This document shows positions 9,405 through 17,845 of a stretch of DNA of 64,000 bases, one piece after another (position 1 is the first letter of the stretch; the number at the start of each line of letters is the position of its first letter). The position numbers and the translations under genes were made by a program. The stretch is from NCBI RefSeq assembly GCF_002005465.1, contig NZ_CP014691.1, positions 3,010,001 through 3,074,000 of the forward strand, read 5' to 3'. This DNA comes from Neoasaia chiangmaiensis. GTDB lineage: Bacteria; Pseudomonadota; Alphaproteobacteria; Acetobacterales; Acetobacteraceae. The notes under the pieces were generated by a model, which saw only the letters and a program-made list of their open reading frames with translations, ran no database searches and was not told the DNA's origin.

Positions 9405-9414
9405 GCGCGATGCG

Positions 9415-9819
9415 TCAGAGATAGGTGTAGGGATCGGCGATGGGACGGTTGTCGAGCAGGGCGACGATCGGTCGGACCATGCGGATGATCCACCAGATGG
9501 AGAGGAGACCGATCATGACGGCGCATAACGGAATGCCGATGATCGTCAGGAACAGCATGGCGATCAGGAGTGTTCCGGCAAGGCCGAGCCAGAACGTGCG
9601 TATCGCGTAGGTGAAATGGCTTTCGTAACGCGTGCCGCGCGCGTCGCCGCGTTTGAGATAGGCGACGATAACGCCGGGTATGCTGGTGATGCCGGTGAAG
9701 AACGTTGCGACATACAGCCCATGAACGACCCAGGCCCAGGTTTTCAACGATGCGTCGGTTTGCGGTTCGTTCATGGGCGATCCCCAGCCGGGGGGCGGCG
9801 CATCGTAAAGCGAGGTCAT
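9415..9819 (-). CDS. Small four-helix membrane protein, DUF4870-like
   Basis: 134 residues starting at ATG 9819, where an ACGGAG Shine-Dalgarno lies 5 bases upstream. The longer frame would overlap ccmI and is rejected. A short Pro/Gly-rich N-terminus precedes about three to four hydrophobic segments. The pattern (a first helix, a conserved polar YESHFTYAIRTFW segment, then two more helices) is that of DUF4870/TIC20-like bacterial membrane proteins of unknown role. It sits 22 bases downstream of ccmI, but similar genes are not part of cytochrome c maturation, so co-transcription may be incidental. Confidence 0.7.
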   Translation of the reverse strand: MTSLYDAPPPGWGSPMNEPQTDASLKTWAWVVHGLYVATFFTGITSIPGVIVAYLKRGDARGTRYESHFTYAIRTFWLGLAGTLLIAMLFLTIIGIPLCAVMIGLLSIWWIIRMVRPIVALLDNRPIADPYTYL

Positions 9820-9841
9820 GGTGGCTCCGTTTTCCTGCGGG

Positions 9842-10573
9842 TCAATGTCCCTGATCGTGTTCTCCAACAGCGATACGCGCTTCCACCGCCATGCGCCATG
9901 GTGCATTCGGCGGCGCGGCGTCGAGCGCACGGCGGTACAGGGCGAGGCTGTCGGCCGTTATATGGCCGTCGCGTGCGGATTGCAGTTCCGCGATGCGCAG
10001 GGCGAGCTCCGGTGAGAAACGGGCGTCGAGCGCGAGGCGGAAATCGTGGAGCGCGGCCTCGTTCTGACCGCGCGTTTCCTCGACCTGCCCGAGCAAGGCA
10101 TGGCCCTGGGCGTAGCCGGGGTCGTTCGGGCTCATGGCGCTCACTTCCTGTTGCAGTTTCGCCAGCAGGCCCGCCATGCGAGGGTCGTTATTCGCTACGG
10201 CCCGATGCGGCTGCGGCGGCAACGATGGATGGCCGTTGACCAGATAGAGCGCGAACGCCAGCAGGGGCACGACGACGATAACCGCCGCGACCCTGCCGCG
10301 ACCGCCGCTCCGCAGTGTCGTGCCCGTCAGTCGATCCGCCGCGAGCAGGCGACGCTGGACCTCCAGCCGGGCCGTCGCGTGTTCCGCCGGGGCGATCAGG
10401 CCAAGGGCGAGGTCGCGGTCGAGTTCCACGAGTTGCCCGCGATACAGGGCCAGGGCGGACGCGCGCTCGTCCGCCATGTCCGTCGTGGGCACGGCCGTGT
10501 TCAGGCGGCGCAAACCCGCAAACAGGGGCAGTAGCGCGATGGCGCCGATCAGCAATAAACCTGCGAAAATCAT
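9842..10573 (-). CDS. ccmI: Cytochrome c biogenesis protein CcmI
   Basis: 243 residues from ATG 10573, four bases after the ccmH stop; the longer frame lies inside ccmH. An N-terminal helix (MIFAGLLLIGAIALLPLF), a cytoplasmic helical region with the LYRGQLVELDRDLALGLI pattern typical of CcmI, a second TM helix (about 95-113) and a periplasmic C-terminal part with TPR-like repeats are visible. CcmI holds apocytochrome c and presents it to the CcmF/H haem lyase. It is shorter than the Rhodobacter protein, keeping only a reduced TPR domain. Confidence 0.85.
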   Translation of the reverse strand: MIFAGLLLIGAIALLPLFAGLRRLNTAVPTTDMADERASALALYRGQLVELDRDLALGLIAPAEHATARLEVQRRLLAADRLTGTTLRSGGRGRVAAVIVVVPLLAFALYLVNGHPSLPPQPHRAVANNDPRMAGLLAKLQQEVSAMSPNDPGYAQGHALLGQVEETRGQNEAALHDFRLALDARFSPELALRIAELQSARDGHITADSLALYRRALDAAPPNAPWRMAVEARIAVGEHDQGH

Positions 10574-10577
10574 AAAG

Positions 10578-11057
10578 CTAATCGTGTCCCGTCGCGTCCG
10601 AAGGCGACTCTGATAGTTCGTGAAGACGACGTGTTTCGTCATCGCTCAGTGGCGTCGGGGCTTCGCGGCGGCGCATGATTGTCGTTGCGGCGGTCGCGAT
10701 GCCGATGACGATCGCCAGGGCCGGCATCGCCCAGAGCATGACGGTCGCCCAGGTCAGGCGTGGTTTCAGCCGTACGAATTCGCCGTAGCGCGCCGTCATC
10801 CACTGCATGATCTGCCGGTCGGTCTCGCCGCGGGCAACGTGCTGGCGAACGACGTGCCGCAGGTCGCGGGCCAGATCCGCGCTGCTGTCCTCGATGGATT
10901 CGTTCTGGCAGACGAGGCAGCGCAGTTGCGATCCGATGGCTTCGGCCCGCTGTTCCTGCTTGCGGTCCGGCAGCATTTCCGATGGATCGTCCACCGCCCA
11001 TGCGGGCCCCGCCGCCAGAAACAGGCCAAGGGCCAGGATAGCGCGCGGGATTCTCAT
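10578..11057 (-). CDS. ccmH: Cytochrome c maturation protein CcmH (CycL)
   Basis: 159 residues. A signal peptide (ILALGLFLAAGPAWA) is followed by the periplasmic three-helix domain with the diagnostic LRCLVCQ redox motif (about residues 45-51) and one C-terminal membrane helix. CcmH reduces the CxxCH cysteines of apocytochrome c in the thio-redox branch and forms the haem lyase with CcmF. The ATG start (11057) overlaps the ccmG stop as ATGA, so translation is coupled. This is the short CcmH form; the TPR part is supplied separately by CcmI downstream. Confidence 0.9.
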   Translation of the reverse strand: MRIPRAILALGLFLAAGPAWAVDDPSEMLPDRKQEQRAEAIGSQLRCLVCQNESIEDSSADLARDLRHVVRQHVARGETDRQIMQWMTARYGEFVRLKPRLTWATVMLWAMPALAIVIGIATAATTIMRRREAPTPLSDDETRRLHELSESPSDATGHD

Positions 11058-11614
11058 CGGAGGGCCTGCAGACGGGGCTGGATCTCGTGCCGGAACGTAT
11101 CGTCGGTGAGTTCGGCCGTGCCGTGCCACGCGATGCGTCCGCCGGGGAGGATCAGGAACGTCTCCGGCACGCCCGTCACGCCCCAGTCGATGGCCGCCAT
11201 ACCGGAGCGATCCGCCGCGACGCGTGCGAAAGGCGAGCCGTCCCGTGCGGTGAAGCGTGCGGCGTCTTCCGGCTTGTCCTTATAGGCGATGCCCCAGATC
11301 GGCAGCTTGCGACCGATGTCGCGCAATGCCGGCATCTCCGCCACGCAGGGTATGCACCACGACGCGAAGAAATTGAGCAGGACGGGTTCCTTTTGCGCCC
11401 GAAGCGTTGCGCTGTCGAAGCCGTCGCCCTGGCCGGGCAGGCCGGGCAGGGTGAAGTCGGGCAACGACCTGTCGAGGATCGGCGCGTTGACGGCGTGCGG
11501 GTCGAAGCCGCCGCTGCTCATGCCGCCCAGCATGCGCCAGAAGCCCAGGCCCAGAGCGCCGGCGGTCGCCACCGGCAAGGCCGTCAGGACGCGGCGCCGC
11601 GCAATATCGTTCAC
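11054..11614 (-). CDS. ccmG: Thiol:disulfide oxidoreductase CcmG/DsbE
   Basis: 186 residues from a GTG start at 11614 that overlaps the ccmF stop (GTGA). An N-terminal membrane anchor (VLTALPVATAGALGLGFW) precedes a periplasmic thioredoxin fold with the ASWCIPC active site (near residue 80) and the cis-proline loop TGVPETF (near 150). It keeps apocytochrome haem-binding cysteines reduced, receiving electrons from CcdA/DsbD. No ccdA is in the window. Confidence 0.9.
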   Translation of the reverse strand: MNDIARRRVLTALPVATAGALGLGFWRMLGGMSSGGFDPHAVNAPILDRSLPDFTLPGLPGQGDGFDSATLRAQKEPVLLNFFASWCIPCVAEMPALRDIGRKLPIWGIAYKDKPEDAARFTARDGSPFARVAADRSGMAAIDWGVTGVPETFLILPGGRIAWHGTAELTDDTFRHEIQPRLQALR

Positions 11615-13593
11615 GACGTCGCCTCCGCCCGGATCGATGCGGCCTTCTTCGGCGCGCCGACGCGCAGGCGACGGTCCGAGAGGGAAAGGCCGCCGCCGAT
11701 CGCCATAATCAGCCCACCGAGCCACATCCAGGGTGCCAGCGGATTGTAATGCAGGCGCAAAACATATGTGGTGTCCGCGCCAGTGCCATGCCGGTCGCCG
11801 ATGACGCCGTAAAGGTCGGCAAGCAGGTTCGTGCGGATTGCAACCTCGGTGGTTGTCTGGTGCTGGCTGCTGAAATCGCGTTTCGACGGATGCAGGACGG
11901 TCACCAGATGCCCGTGCCGACGTATGGCGATGTCGGCGATCATCGCGCGATAGTTCGGTCCCTGTGCGTCCCGGACGTCGAGAAGCGTCCATTCATAACC
12001 GGCCAGGGTTTCGGTTTGCCCGACCTTGACGTCGACGATGGCATGTTGCGCCTGCGACATGCCGCACAGGCCGAGCACCGTAACTCCTGCGCCGATATGG
12101 GCCAGCGCCGCGCCGAACGCCGAGCGCGGCAGGCTTCGGGCGCGCGCCCAGCTATGCGCGAGGCTCAGGCGCGACACGCCCAGCCGCCCGGTGAGGTCCG
12201 TAACGCTTGCCCCGATCACCCAGACGGCCCCGACGGCGCAGAGGATCGGCAGTGGGCCGCTCAACGTCCAGCAGGCGACTCCGAGGGCTACGACCGCCAG
12301 CAGGCCTGCGATGCGCAGCCGATGCAGCAGCGGCGACATTTGCGCGCGCTTCCATGGCAGCATGGTGCCGAATGCCATGGCGCCCAGAAGCGGCAGGGTG
12401 AGCGGAATGGTCGTGGCATCGAAGAACGGCTTGCCGACGGAGATCGTGCGCCCGAACAGCAATTGCGCGAAGGGCGGATACATGGTGCCCGTCACCACGA
12501 CAGCGCAGATCGAGCACAGCAGGATGTTGTTCAGCACCAGCGAGCCTTCTCGCGACAGGGGGGCGAACATGCCACCGGCGACAAGGCTCGGTGCGCGCCA
12601 GGCGAAGAGCAGCAACGAGCCGCCGATGACGACCGCCAGAAGGCCGAGGATGAAGATGCCGCGCGCGGGATCGTTGGCGAAGGCATGCACGGAATTGAGG
12701 ATGCCGGAACGCACGAGGAAGGTACCGGAGAGCGAGAAGGAGAAAGTCGCGATCGCCAGAAGGACCGTCCAGATCTTCAGCGCCTCGCGCTTCTCGACGA
12801 CGATGGCCGAATGAACGAGTGCCGTGCCCGTCAGCCACGGGATCAGCGAAGCATTTTCAACCGGGTCCCAGAACCAGTAGCCACCCCAGCCGAGCACGTA
12901 ATAGGACCACCATGAACCGAGCGCGATGCCGCAGGTCAGGAAGCACCAGGCCGCGACGGCCCAGGGCCGGACCCAGCGTCCCCAGGCCGCGTCCACGCGT
13001 CCTTCGATCAATGCGGCGACGGCGAAAGCGAAGGGCACGGCAAAGCCGACATAACCCGTGTAGAGGATGGGTGGATGGAAGGCGAGGCCCGGATCCTGGA
13101 GCAGCGGGTTCATACCCTGTCCGTCCGGCGGTGCGGGCCAGACGCGGGCGAACGGATCGGACGTCAGGAGGCAGAAGGCCTGAAACCCGGCGGAGACGCC
13201 GCCGAGGATGGCCAGGACGCGTGCGCGCAGGATCGCGGGAAGGTTGCGTCCGAAAGCCGCGACGGCCGCGCCGCATACACCCAGGATCAGGGCCCAGAGC
13301 AGGATCGAACCTTCATGGTTTCCCCAGGTGCCCGTGATCTTGTAGAGCAGCGGCTTGGCAATGGCGGAGTTCGCCGCGACGTTCTGGACGGAGAAATCGT
13401 CATGCGTCGCGGACCATACGAGGCAGAAGAACGACAGGGCCAGCGCGATCAGCTGCGATACGGCCAGAAGCGGCGCGAGGGCCAGCATGCGCCGGTCCTG
13501 TCGCGCGGCACCCCAGAGCGGAAGGATGAATTGCGTGAGCGCCAGGATACAGGCGAGCGCGAGTGCGAAATGTCCTTGTTCGGGACCGAACAT
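11611..13593 (-). CDS. ccmF: Haem lyase subunit CcmF
   Basis: 660 residues, the usual size, with about 15 membrane helices. It carries the WGNHEGS segment (about 90-96), the haem-binding WWD-type motif (GWGGYWFWDPVENAS, about 235-249) and the paired conserved histidines expected of CcmF. A larger periplasmic domain lies near the C-terminus. CcmF forms the haem lyase with CcmH/CcmI that ligates haem from CcmE onto apocytochrome c. It starts 3 bases after the ccmE stop and ends in a GTGA overlap with ccmG. Confidence 0.93.
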   Translation of the reverse strand: MFGPEQGHFALALACILALTQFILPLWGAARQDRRMLALAPLLAVSQLIALALSFFCLVWSATHDDFSVQNVAANSAIAKPLLYKITGTWGNHEGSILLWALILGVCGAAVAAFGRNLPAILRARVLAILGGVSAGFQAFCLLTSDPFARVWPAPPDGQGMNPLLQDPGLAFHPPILYTGYVGFAVPFAFAVAALIEGRVDAAWGRWVRPWAVAAWCFLTCGIALGSWWSYYVLGWGGYWFWDPVENASLIPWLTGTALVHSAIVVEKREALKIWTVLLAIATFSFSLSGTFLVRSGILNSVHAFANDPARGIFILGLLAVVIGGSLLLFAWRAPSLVAGGMFAPLSREGSLVLNNILLCSICAVVVTGTMYPPFAQLLFGRTISVGKPFFDATTIPLTLPLLGAMAFGTMLPWKRAQMSPLLHRLRIAGLLAVVALGVACWTLSGPLPILCAVGAVWVIGASVTDLTGRLGVSRLSLAHSWARARSLPRSAFGAALAHIGAGVTVLGLCGMSQAQHAIVDVKVGQTETLAGYEWTLLDVRDAQGPNYRAMIADIAIRRHGHLVTVLHPSKRDFSSQHQTTTEVAIRTNLLADLYGVIGDRHGTGADTTYVLRLHYNPLAPWMWLGGLIMAIGGGLSLSDRRLRVGAPKKAASIRAEATS

Positions 13594-13596
13594 ACC

Positions 13597-14172
13597 TTAA
13601 CTTCCGTTGCCGGTGGACGGGTTCTGGGCGGGAAGCGCCTTGGCGTCGGCGCGCGTCATGGTGTCCCAGCTTGACGCGCTCGGCGGCTTGCCGAAGCGCG
13701 GGTCCCATTTGCCGCTGCGCTTGAGCGCTTCGGCGACTTCCTTGGGCATGTAGGTTTCGTCATGCTTGGCCAGGACTTCGGTGGCCTTGAACACGCCGTC
13801 CGGCTGCACGCTGCCGAGTGCGACGACGCTCTGCCCTTCGCGGAACAGGTCGGGCAGGATGCCCGCATAGCGCACCGTGACGGCGGCCTGACCGTCCGTG
13901 ACGGCGAAGGAATTCACGGGTGTCTCGCCGTCCCTCTGGCGTGCCAGCGATCCGGCCACGACCATGCCGCCCAGCCGGACGGTCCGATCGGCGGCGGGCG
14001 CATGCGCCTTGATTTGCGACGGTGCCATGAAGAAGACGATGTTGGAGCGAAAGGCATTCAACGTCAGGGCCGTGGCGACGCCGAGGCAACCCACGCAGGC
14101 GACCAGCAGCCAAAGCCGGCGGGTCTTGCGCGTCATGCCGCGTCGCACATTGCCCATTCGTGTGGCGCTCAT
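13597..14172 (-). CDS. ccmE: Periplasmic haem chaperone CcmE
   Basis: 191 residues from ATG 14172, which overlaps the ccmD stop as ATGA. An N-terminal membrane anchor (LWLLVACVGCLGVATALTL), an OB-fold core and the haem-binding motif VLAKHDETYMP with the His that bonds haem covalently (about residue 137) are all present. A flexible C-terminal tail follows. CcmE carries haem delivered by CcmABCD to the CcmF/H lyase in the periplasm. Confidence 0.92.
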   Translation of the reverse strand: MSATRMGNVRRGMTRKTRRLWLLVACVGCLGVATALTLNAFRSNIVFFMAPSQIKAHAPAADRTVRLGGMVVAGSLARQRDGETPVNSFAVTDGQAAVTVRYAGILPDLFREGQSVVALGSVQPDGVFKATEVLAKHDETYMPKEVAEALKRSGKWDPRFGKPPSASSWDTMTRADAKALPAQNPSTGNGS

Positions 14173-14315
14173 CGGCCTGCTCCGTTTCGTTTCGTCTCGA
14201 TCAGCGCCAGCCGTGTCCCGGCTCGGCGCAACCGCCATGCCGCCTGAAGCGACAGGGCCAGGGCGCTGCCCATGACCAGCGCATAGGAAGCGACGATGTA
14301 GGGGAGATGCGTCAT
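14169..14315 (-). CDS. ccmD: Haem exporter protein CcmD
   Basis: A 48-residue protein. A single membrane helix (YIVASYALVMGSALALSL) follows a short N-terminus and is followed by an Arg-rich cytoplasmic tail, exactly the CcmD pattern. ATGA overlaps with ccmC upstream and ccmE downstream fix both ends. CcmD helps release haem-loaded CcmE from the CcmABC complex. Confidence 0.88.
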   Translation of the reverse strand: MTHLPYIVASYALVMGSALALSLQAAWRLRRAGTRLALIETKRNGAGR

Positions 14316-15103
14316 GCGGCGTATTCCCGTTCGGCGATGCGGCGTGTCATGAGCTGGCGCGTTTTCTGTTCCAGAATGGCCGCTTTCAGCCGCGCGACCA
14401 CAAGTGCGCCGAATCCGCATGAAAATCCGATCATGCAGACGAACAGCGGGCCCAGCATCGACATCGACATCGTGGGTGCCCCTGTCAGCGTGATGCTGTC
14501 GGGCTGATGCAGGGTGTTCCACCATTTGACGCTGAACTTGATGATCGGCAGGTCCACCGCTCCGGCGATGGCCAGCACGGCGGCGGCGCGATAGCCGCGT
14601 TGCGGCTCATCGAACGCGCGGATTAGCGCGATATGGCCCAGATAGAGGAAGAACAGCACCAGCACGGAGGTCAGGCGCGCGTCCCAGACCCACCATGTTC
14701 CCCACATCGGTTCGCCCCAGAGCGAGCCGGTCACGAGACACATGGCGGTCACGACCGCGCCGACCGGACCGATCTCCACCGCGGCAAGGTCCGCCAGCGG
14801 ATGGCGCCACACCAGAGACAGTGCGCCGCAGACGGCGAGGGCAAAATAGCCGCCCGATGCGAGGATCGCCATCGGCACATGCACGTACATGATGCGCACC
14901 GTATCGCCCTGCTGCCAGTCGGCCGGGGAGAGGAACAATCCCCAGATCAGGCCGACGGCCAGGGCCATCAACGCCAGGACGCTCAACAACGGCAGCAGCC
15001 ACCGCGACAGGCGCAGGAAGCGACCGGGATTGGCGAAGCGGTGCAGAAAGCCCGCCGAGGCCGGATTGGAAACCGCGCTCAAGATTAAATCTTCTCCGGA
15101 CAT
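14312..15103 (-). CDS. ccmC: Haem exporter/handling protein CcmC
   Basis: 263 residues from ATG 15103; ATGs at 15121 and 15148 are also possible and no strong Shine-Dalgarno decides. Six membrane helices, the tryptophan-rich haem-binding motif WGTWWVWDARLTS and the two flanking conserved histidines (YVHVP and NTLHQPDS) are visible. CcmC passes haem to CcmE. It heads the ccm operon. The ABC subunits ccmA and ccmB are not in the window and must lie elsewhere if the system is complete. Confidence 0.9.
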   Translation of the reverse strand: MSGEDLILSAVSNPASAGFLHRFANPGRFLRLSRWLLPLLSVLALMALAVGLIWGLFLSPADWQQGDTVRIMYVHVPMAILASGGYFALAVCGALSLVWRHPLADLAAVEIGPVGAVVTAMCLVTGSLWGEPMWGTWWVWDARLTSVLVLFFLYLGHIALIRAFDEPQRGYRAAAVLAIAGAVDLPIIKFSVKWWNTLHQPDSITLTGAPTMSMSMLGPLFVCMIGFSCGFGALVVARLKAAILEQKTRQLMTRRIAEREYAA

Positions 15104-15261
15104 GCAACCAAACCGGGGCATGATACGCTTTGTCGCGCTTGGCCGCAAAAAACATTACCGACAGCGGGAGGCAATAGGCCGATCGGGCGTGTCGTGATAG
15201 GTGCGAACTGTCTGTTTGTTCCGATGATGGTGATCGGAACCATCAAGGAAGCGCGAGCGGC

Positions 15262-15681
15262 ATGGCATACTGGCTGGTGAAATCCGAGCCCGAATCTTTC
15301 TCATGGGATCGGCAGGTTGCGCATGGCACGGAGCCCTGGACCGGGGTTCGGAACCATCAGGCCAAGAAAAACCTTCTTGCCATGGCGAAGGGCGATCAGG
15401 CGTTTTTCTACCATTCGGTCACGGAGAAACGGATCGTCGGCGTGGTGGAGGTGGTGCGGGAGGCTTATCCCGACCCGACCGCCCCGGTGGAGTCGAACTG
15501 GGTATGCGTCGATGTCCGGACCGTCGGTCCGATGCCGAGGCCGGTGACGCTGGCGGCGATCAAGGCGGATGCTGCGTTGCAGGAACTGGCATTGATCCGG
15601 CAGTCGCGGCTTTCCGTGGTGCCGATCTCGTCCGATCAGTGGCAGCGCCTCTGCCGGATGGGGGAGTGGCACACGCCATGA
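15262..15681 (+). CDS. EVE-domain protein (modified-base/RNA binding)
   Basis: 139 residues, covering one EVE domain from end to end. The opening YWLVKSEPESFSWD, then the WTGVRNHQAKKNL segment and the FYHSV strand, are the family's hallmark. EVE domains are PUA/YTH-like folds thought to bind modified bases in DNA or RNA. An AAGGAAGCG Shine-Dalgarno precedes the start. The stop overlaps the start of the nucleoside hydrolase gene (ATGA), implying a shared role or at least coupled expression. Confidence 0.85.
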   Translation: MAYWLVKSEPESFSWDRQVAHGTEPWTGVRNHQAKKNLLAMAKGDQAFFYHSVTEKRIVGVVEVVREAYPDPTAPVESNWVCVDVRTVGPMPRPVTLAAIKADAALQELALIRQSRLSVVPISSDQWQRLCRMGEWHTP

Positions 15682-16610
15682 AGATCATCATCGACACCGA
15701 TCCCGGCCAGGACGACGCCATCACGATTCTTCTGGCTTTGGCGAGTCCTGAAATCGAGCTGCTCGGCGTGACGACCGTCGCGGGCAACGTGTCGGTCGGA
15801 CAAACGACCGCCAATGCGATCAGGACGCTCGATCTGGCGGGTCGGGCCGATATCCCGGTTCATGCGGGCGCGGCTCGTCCGCTGGTGGCAGCGGGTGTGA
15901 CGGCTGCTCATGTTCATGGAGCGACAGGTTTCGAAGGTGCCGACCTGCCGCCGCCCAGCCGTTCCGCCGATAAGGGGCATGCGGTCGATTTCATGATCGA
16001 GACGATCATGCGGCATGAGCCGGGATCGATAACGATCTGCGCCATCGGTCCCCTGACCAATCTGGCGCTCGCCCTGCGGCAGGCGCCGGCGATTGTGGGA
16101 CGGCTGGCGCGGATCGTGCTGATGGGTGGTGCGTTCTCGGAGGTGGGCAATATCTCCTGCGCGGCGGAATTCAACTTCTTCGTCGATCCTCATGCGGCGG
16201 CGATCGTCTGTGCGTCGGGTGTGCCGCTGACCGTCATTCCGCTCGACGTGACGCACCGGTTGCATACCTCTGTAGCGCGTCTGGCGCGGTTTCGCGCGTT
16301 GGGTAACCGTATCGGCAATATCGTGGCGGACTGGCTGACCTTCGAGAAGCGCTTCGAGGCTGAAAAATACGGGACCGATGGCGGTCCGCTGCATGATCCG
16401 AACACTGTGGCGTGGCTGCTGGCGCCCGATCTGTATCAAGGGCGGATGGTTAATCTGCGCGTCGAGACGCAGGGCGAACTAACGATGGGGGCCAGCGTCG
16501 TCGACTGGTGGGGGATTGGCGACCTGCCGAAAAACGCACTGTTTCTCCGAACGGTCGATGCTGATGGCGTTTATGAACTACTGTTCGAACGCCTGGCGCG
16601 CCTGTCATAA
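15678..16610 (+). CDS. Inosine/uridine-preferring-type nucleoside hydrolase
   Basis: 310 residues, typical for the family. The N-terminal calcium-binding motif DTDPGQDDA (about 5-13), the central EFNFFVDPHAA segment and the C-terminal HDPNTVAWLL motif mark the active site. These cytosolic enzymes hydrolyse the N-glycosidic bond of nucleosides to base plus ribose. Substrate preference cannot be read from sequence. The start is set by the ATGA overlap with the EVE gene, and the stop codon lies inside the Pho box of pstS. I avoid a rih symbol because the subtype is unclear. Confidence 0.88.
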   Translation: MKIIIDTDPGQDDAITILLALASPEIELLGVTTVAGNVSVGQTTANAIRTLDLAGRADIPVHAGAARPLVAAGVTAAHVHGATGFEGADLPPPSRSADKGHAVDFMIETIMRHEPGSITICAIGPLTNLALALRQAPAIVGRLARIVLMGGAFSEVGNISCAAEFNFFVDPHAAAIVCASGVPLTVIPLDVTHRLHTSVARLARFRALGNRIGNIVADWLTFEKRFEAEKYGTDGGPLHDPNTVAWLLAPDLYQGRMVNLRVETQGELTMGASVVDWWGIGDLPKNALFLRTVDADGVYELLFERLARLS

Positions 16611-16619
16611 AACGTTCAT
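16602..16619 (+). promoter_or_regulatory. Candidate Pho box upstream of pstS
   Basis: The 18-base segment reads CTGTCAT-AAAA-CGTTCAT. The first half is a perfect PhoB half-site and the second, 11 bases on, matches 5 of 7 positions of CTGTCAT with the expected 4-base AT spacer. It lies 89 bases before the pstS start and overlaps the nucleoside hydrolase stop codon. PhoB-dependent induction of pstS under phosphate starvation is the expected behaviour. No third repeat was seen. Confidence 0.7.
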
Positions 16620-16708
16620 GCGACTCTGGCTGTTTCCGCCATTGCGGGGCGATTAGAAGGGCGGCGGACCCATCTCGGGGAATCCCTTAATAAGGATTTG
16701 CAGACATC

Positions 16709-17716
16709 ATGCGCGCCTTCCGTTTTCTGACAATGACTTCCTGTGCGGTCGCTGCCGTTATGGCGACACAGGCTTATGCCGCCGATATCACGGGTGCGGG
16801 CTCGAGCTTCGCCGCGCCGATCTATTCCGCCTGGGGCGAGGCTTCCAAGGCCCATGGTGGTCCTGTCCTGAACTACCAGAGCGTTGGTTCGGGCGCGGGC
16901 CAGAACCAGGTCATCGCGCGCACGGTCGATTTCGGTGCGTCCGACAAGCCGATGGATGCGGCAAAGCTGGACGCGAACAAGCTCTACCAGTTTCCGACCG
17001 TCATGGGCGGGATCGTCGCGATCGTGAACGTGCCGGGTGTGGCGCCGGGTGCGCTTAAGCTGGATGGACCGACGCTTGCCGGTCTGTACGACGGGTCGAT
17101 CTCCGAGTGGAATGATCCGAAGATCAAGGCGCTGAATCCGGGCCTGAACCTGCCGGAAACCGATGTCGCGCCGATTCATCGTGCCGATGCGTCGGGCACG
17201 AGCTTCGTCTTCACCGGCTATCTCTCGAAGGTCTCTCCGAGCTGGAAGCAGAAATTCGGCGCGGCTACTTCTGTCGCCTGGGCGGGCGGCGCTGGTGCGC
17301 GTGGCAATGACGGTGTTGCGGCCAGCGTGAAGCAGACGGAAGGCGGTATCGGCTATGTCGAGTATGCCTATGCCAGCCGCAATCATCTGAACGTCGCGCA
17401 GTTGAAGGATCATGACGGTCAGTTCGTAAAGCCAAGCCTGTCGAGCTTCGCGGCGGCGGCGCAGGGCGCGGATTGGGCGCATGCTGACCGTTATGCTGTC
17501 GATCTGCTCGACACGGCGGGAGCGAATGCATGGCCGATCGTTAGCGCGACATTCGCCCTGGTGCCGACGAACGCGGGCAACCCGACGCAGGCCAAGGCTG
17601 TACGCGAATTCTTCATCATGGGGCTTCAGAAGGGCGACGATGCTGCCCGTCAGCTGGACTACGTCGTGTTGCCGTCCAACATCAAGACGCAGATCGTCGG
17701 CGAACTGCCGAAGTAA
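16709..17716 (+). CDS. pstS: Periplasmic phosphate-binding protein PstS
   Basis: 335 residues with a signal peptide cut after TQAYA (about residue 23). Phosphate-binding signatures are visible: TGAGSSFAAP at the mature N-terminus, GSGAGQNQV and the DFGASDKPM segment, then RADASGTSFVFTGYL. PstS captures phosphate for the PstCAB ABC transporter. No pstC, pstA or pstB follows: two terminators and a gene on the other strand come next, so this is an orphan or extra copy. A candidate Pho box lies upstream. Confidence 0.92.
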   Translation: MRAFRFLTMTSCAVAAVMATQAYAADITGAGSSFAAPIYSAWGEASKAHGGPVLNYQSVGSGAGQNQVIARTVDFGASDKPMDAAKLDANKLYQFPTVMGGIVAIVNVPGVAPGALKLDGPTLAGLYDGSISEWNDPKIKALNPGLNLPETDVAPIHRADASGTSFVFTGYLSKVSPSWKQKFGAATSVAWAGGAGARGNDGVAASVKQTEGGIGYVEYAYASRNHLNVAQLKDHDGQFVKPSLSSFAAAAQGADWAHADRYAVDLLDTAGANAWPIVSATFALVPTNAGNPTQAKAVREFFIMGLQKGDDAARQLDYVVLPSNIKTQIVGELPK

Positions 17717-17719
17717 GAC

Positions 17720-17747
17720 AAAGGCCGATCCTGCGGGATCGGCCTTT
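17720..17747 (+). terminator. Rho-independent terminator of pstS
   Basis: A perfect 12-bp stem (AAAGGCCGATCC/GGATCGGCCTTT) with a TGCG loop, ending in TTTT, starts 3 bases after the pstS stop. This is a textbook intrinsic terminator. Confidence 0.9.
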
Positions 17748-17769
17748 TGACGATCTGTTTTGTGAATTC

Positions 17770-17807
17770 AAGCCGTTCGAATGGATTGCCATTCGAACGG
17801 CTTTTTT
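17770..17807 (+). terminator. Second intrinsic terminator, tandem to the first
   Basis: A perfect 15-bp stem (AAGCCGTTCGAATGG/CCATTCGAACGGCTT) with an ATTG loop is followed by a T-run. It lies 22 bases beyond the first hairpin and 38 bases before the stop of the convergent permease gene. It is a back-up terminator on the plus strand; on the minus strand there is no U-run after the stem. Confidence 0.85.
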
Positions 17808-17845
17808 AATGGAGCGCTTTCAGTCCCTTATGCGTCAGGCATGCG

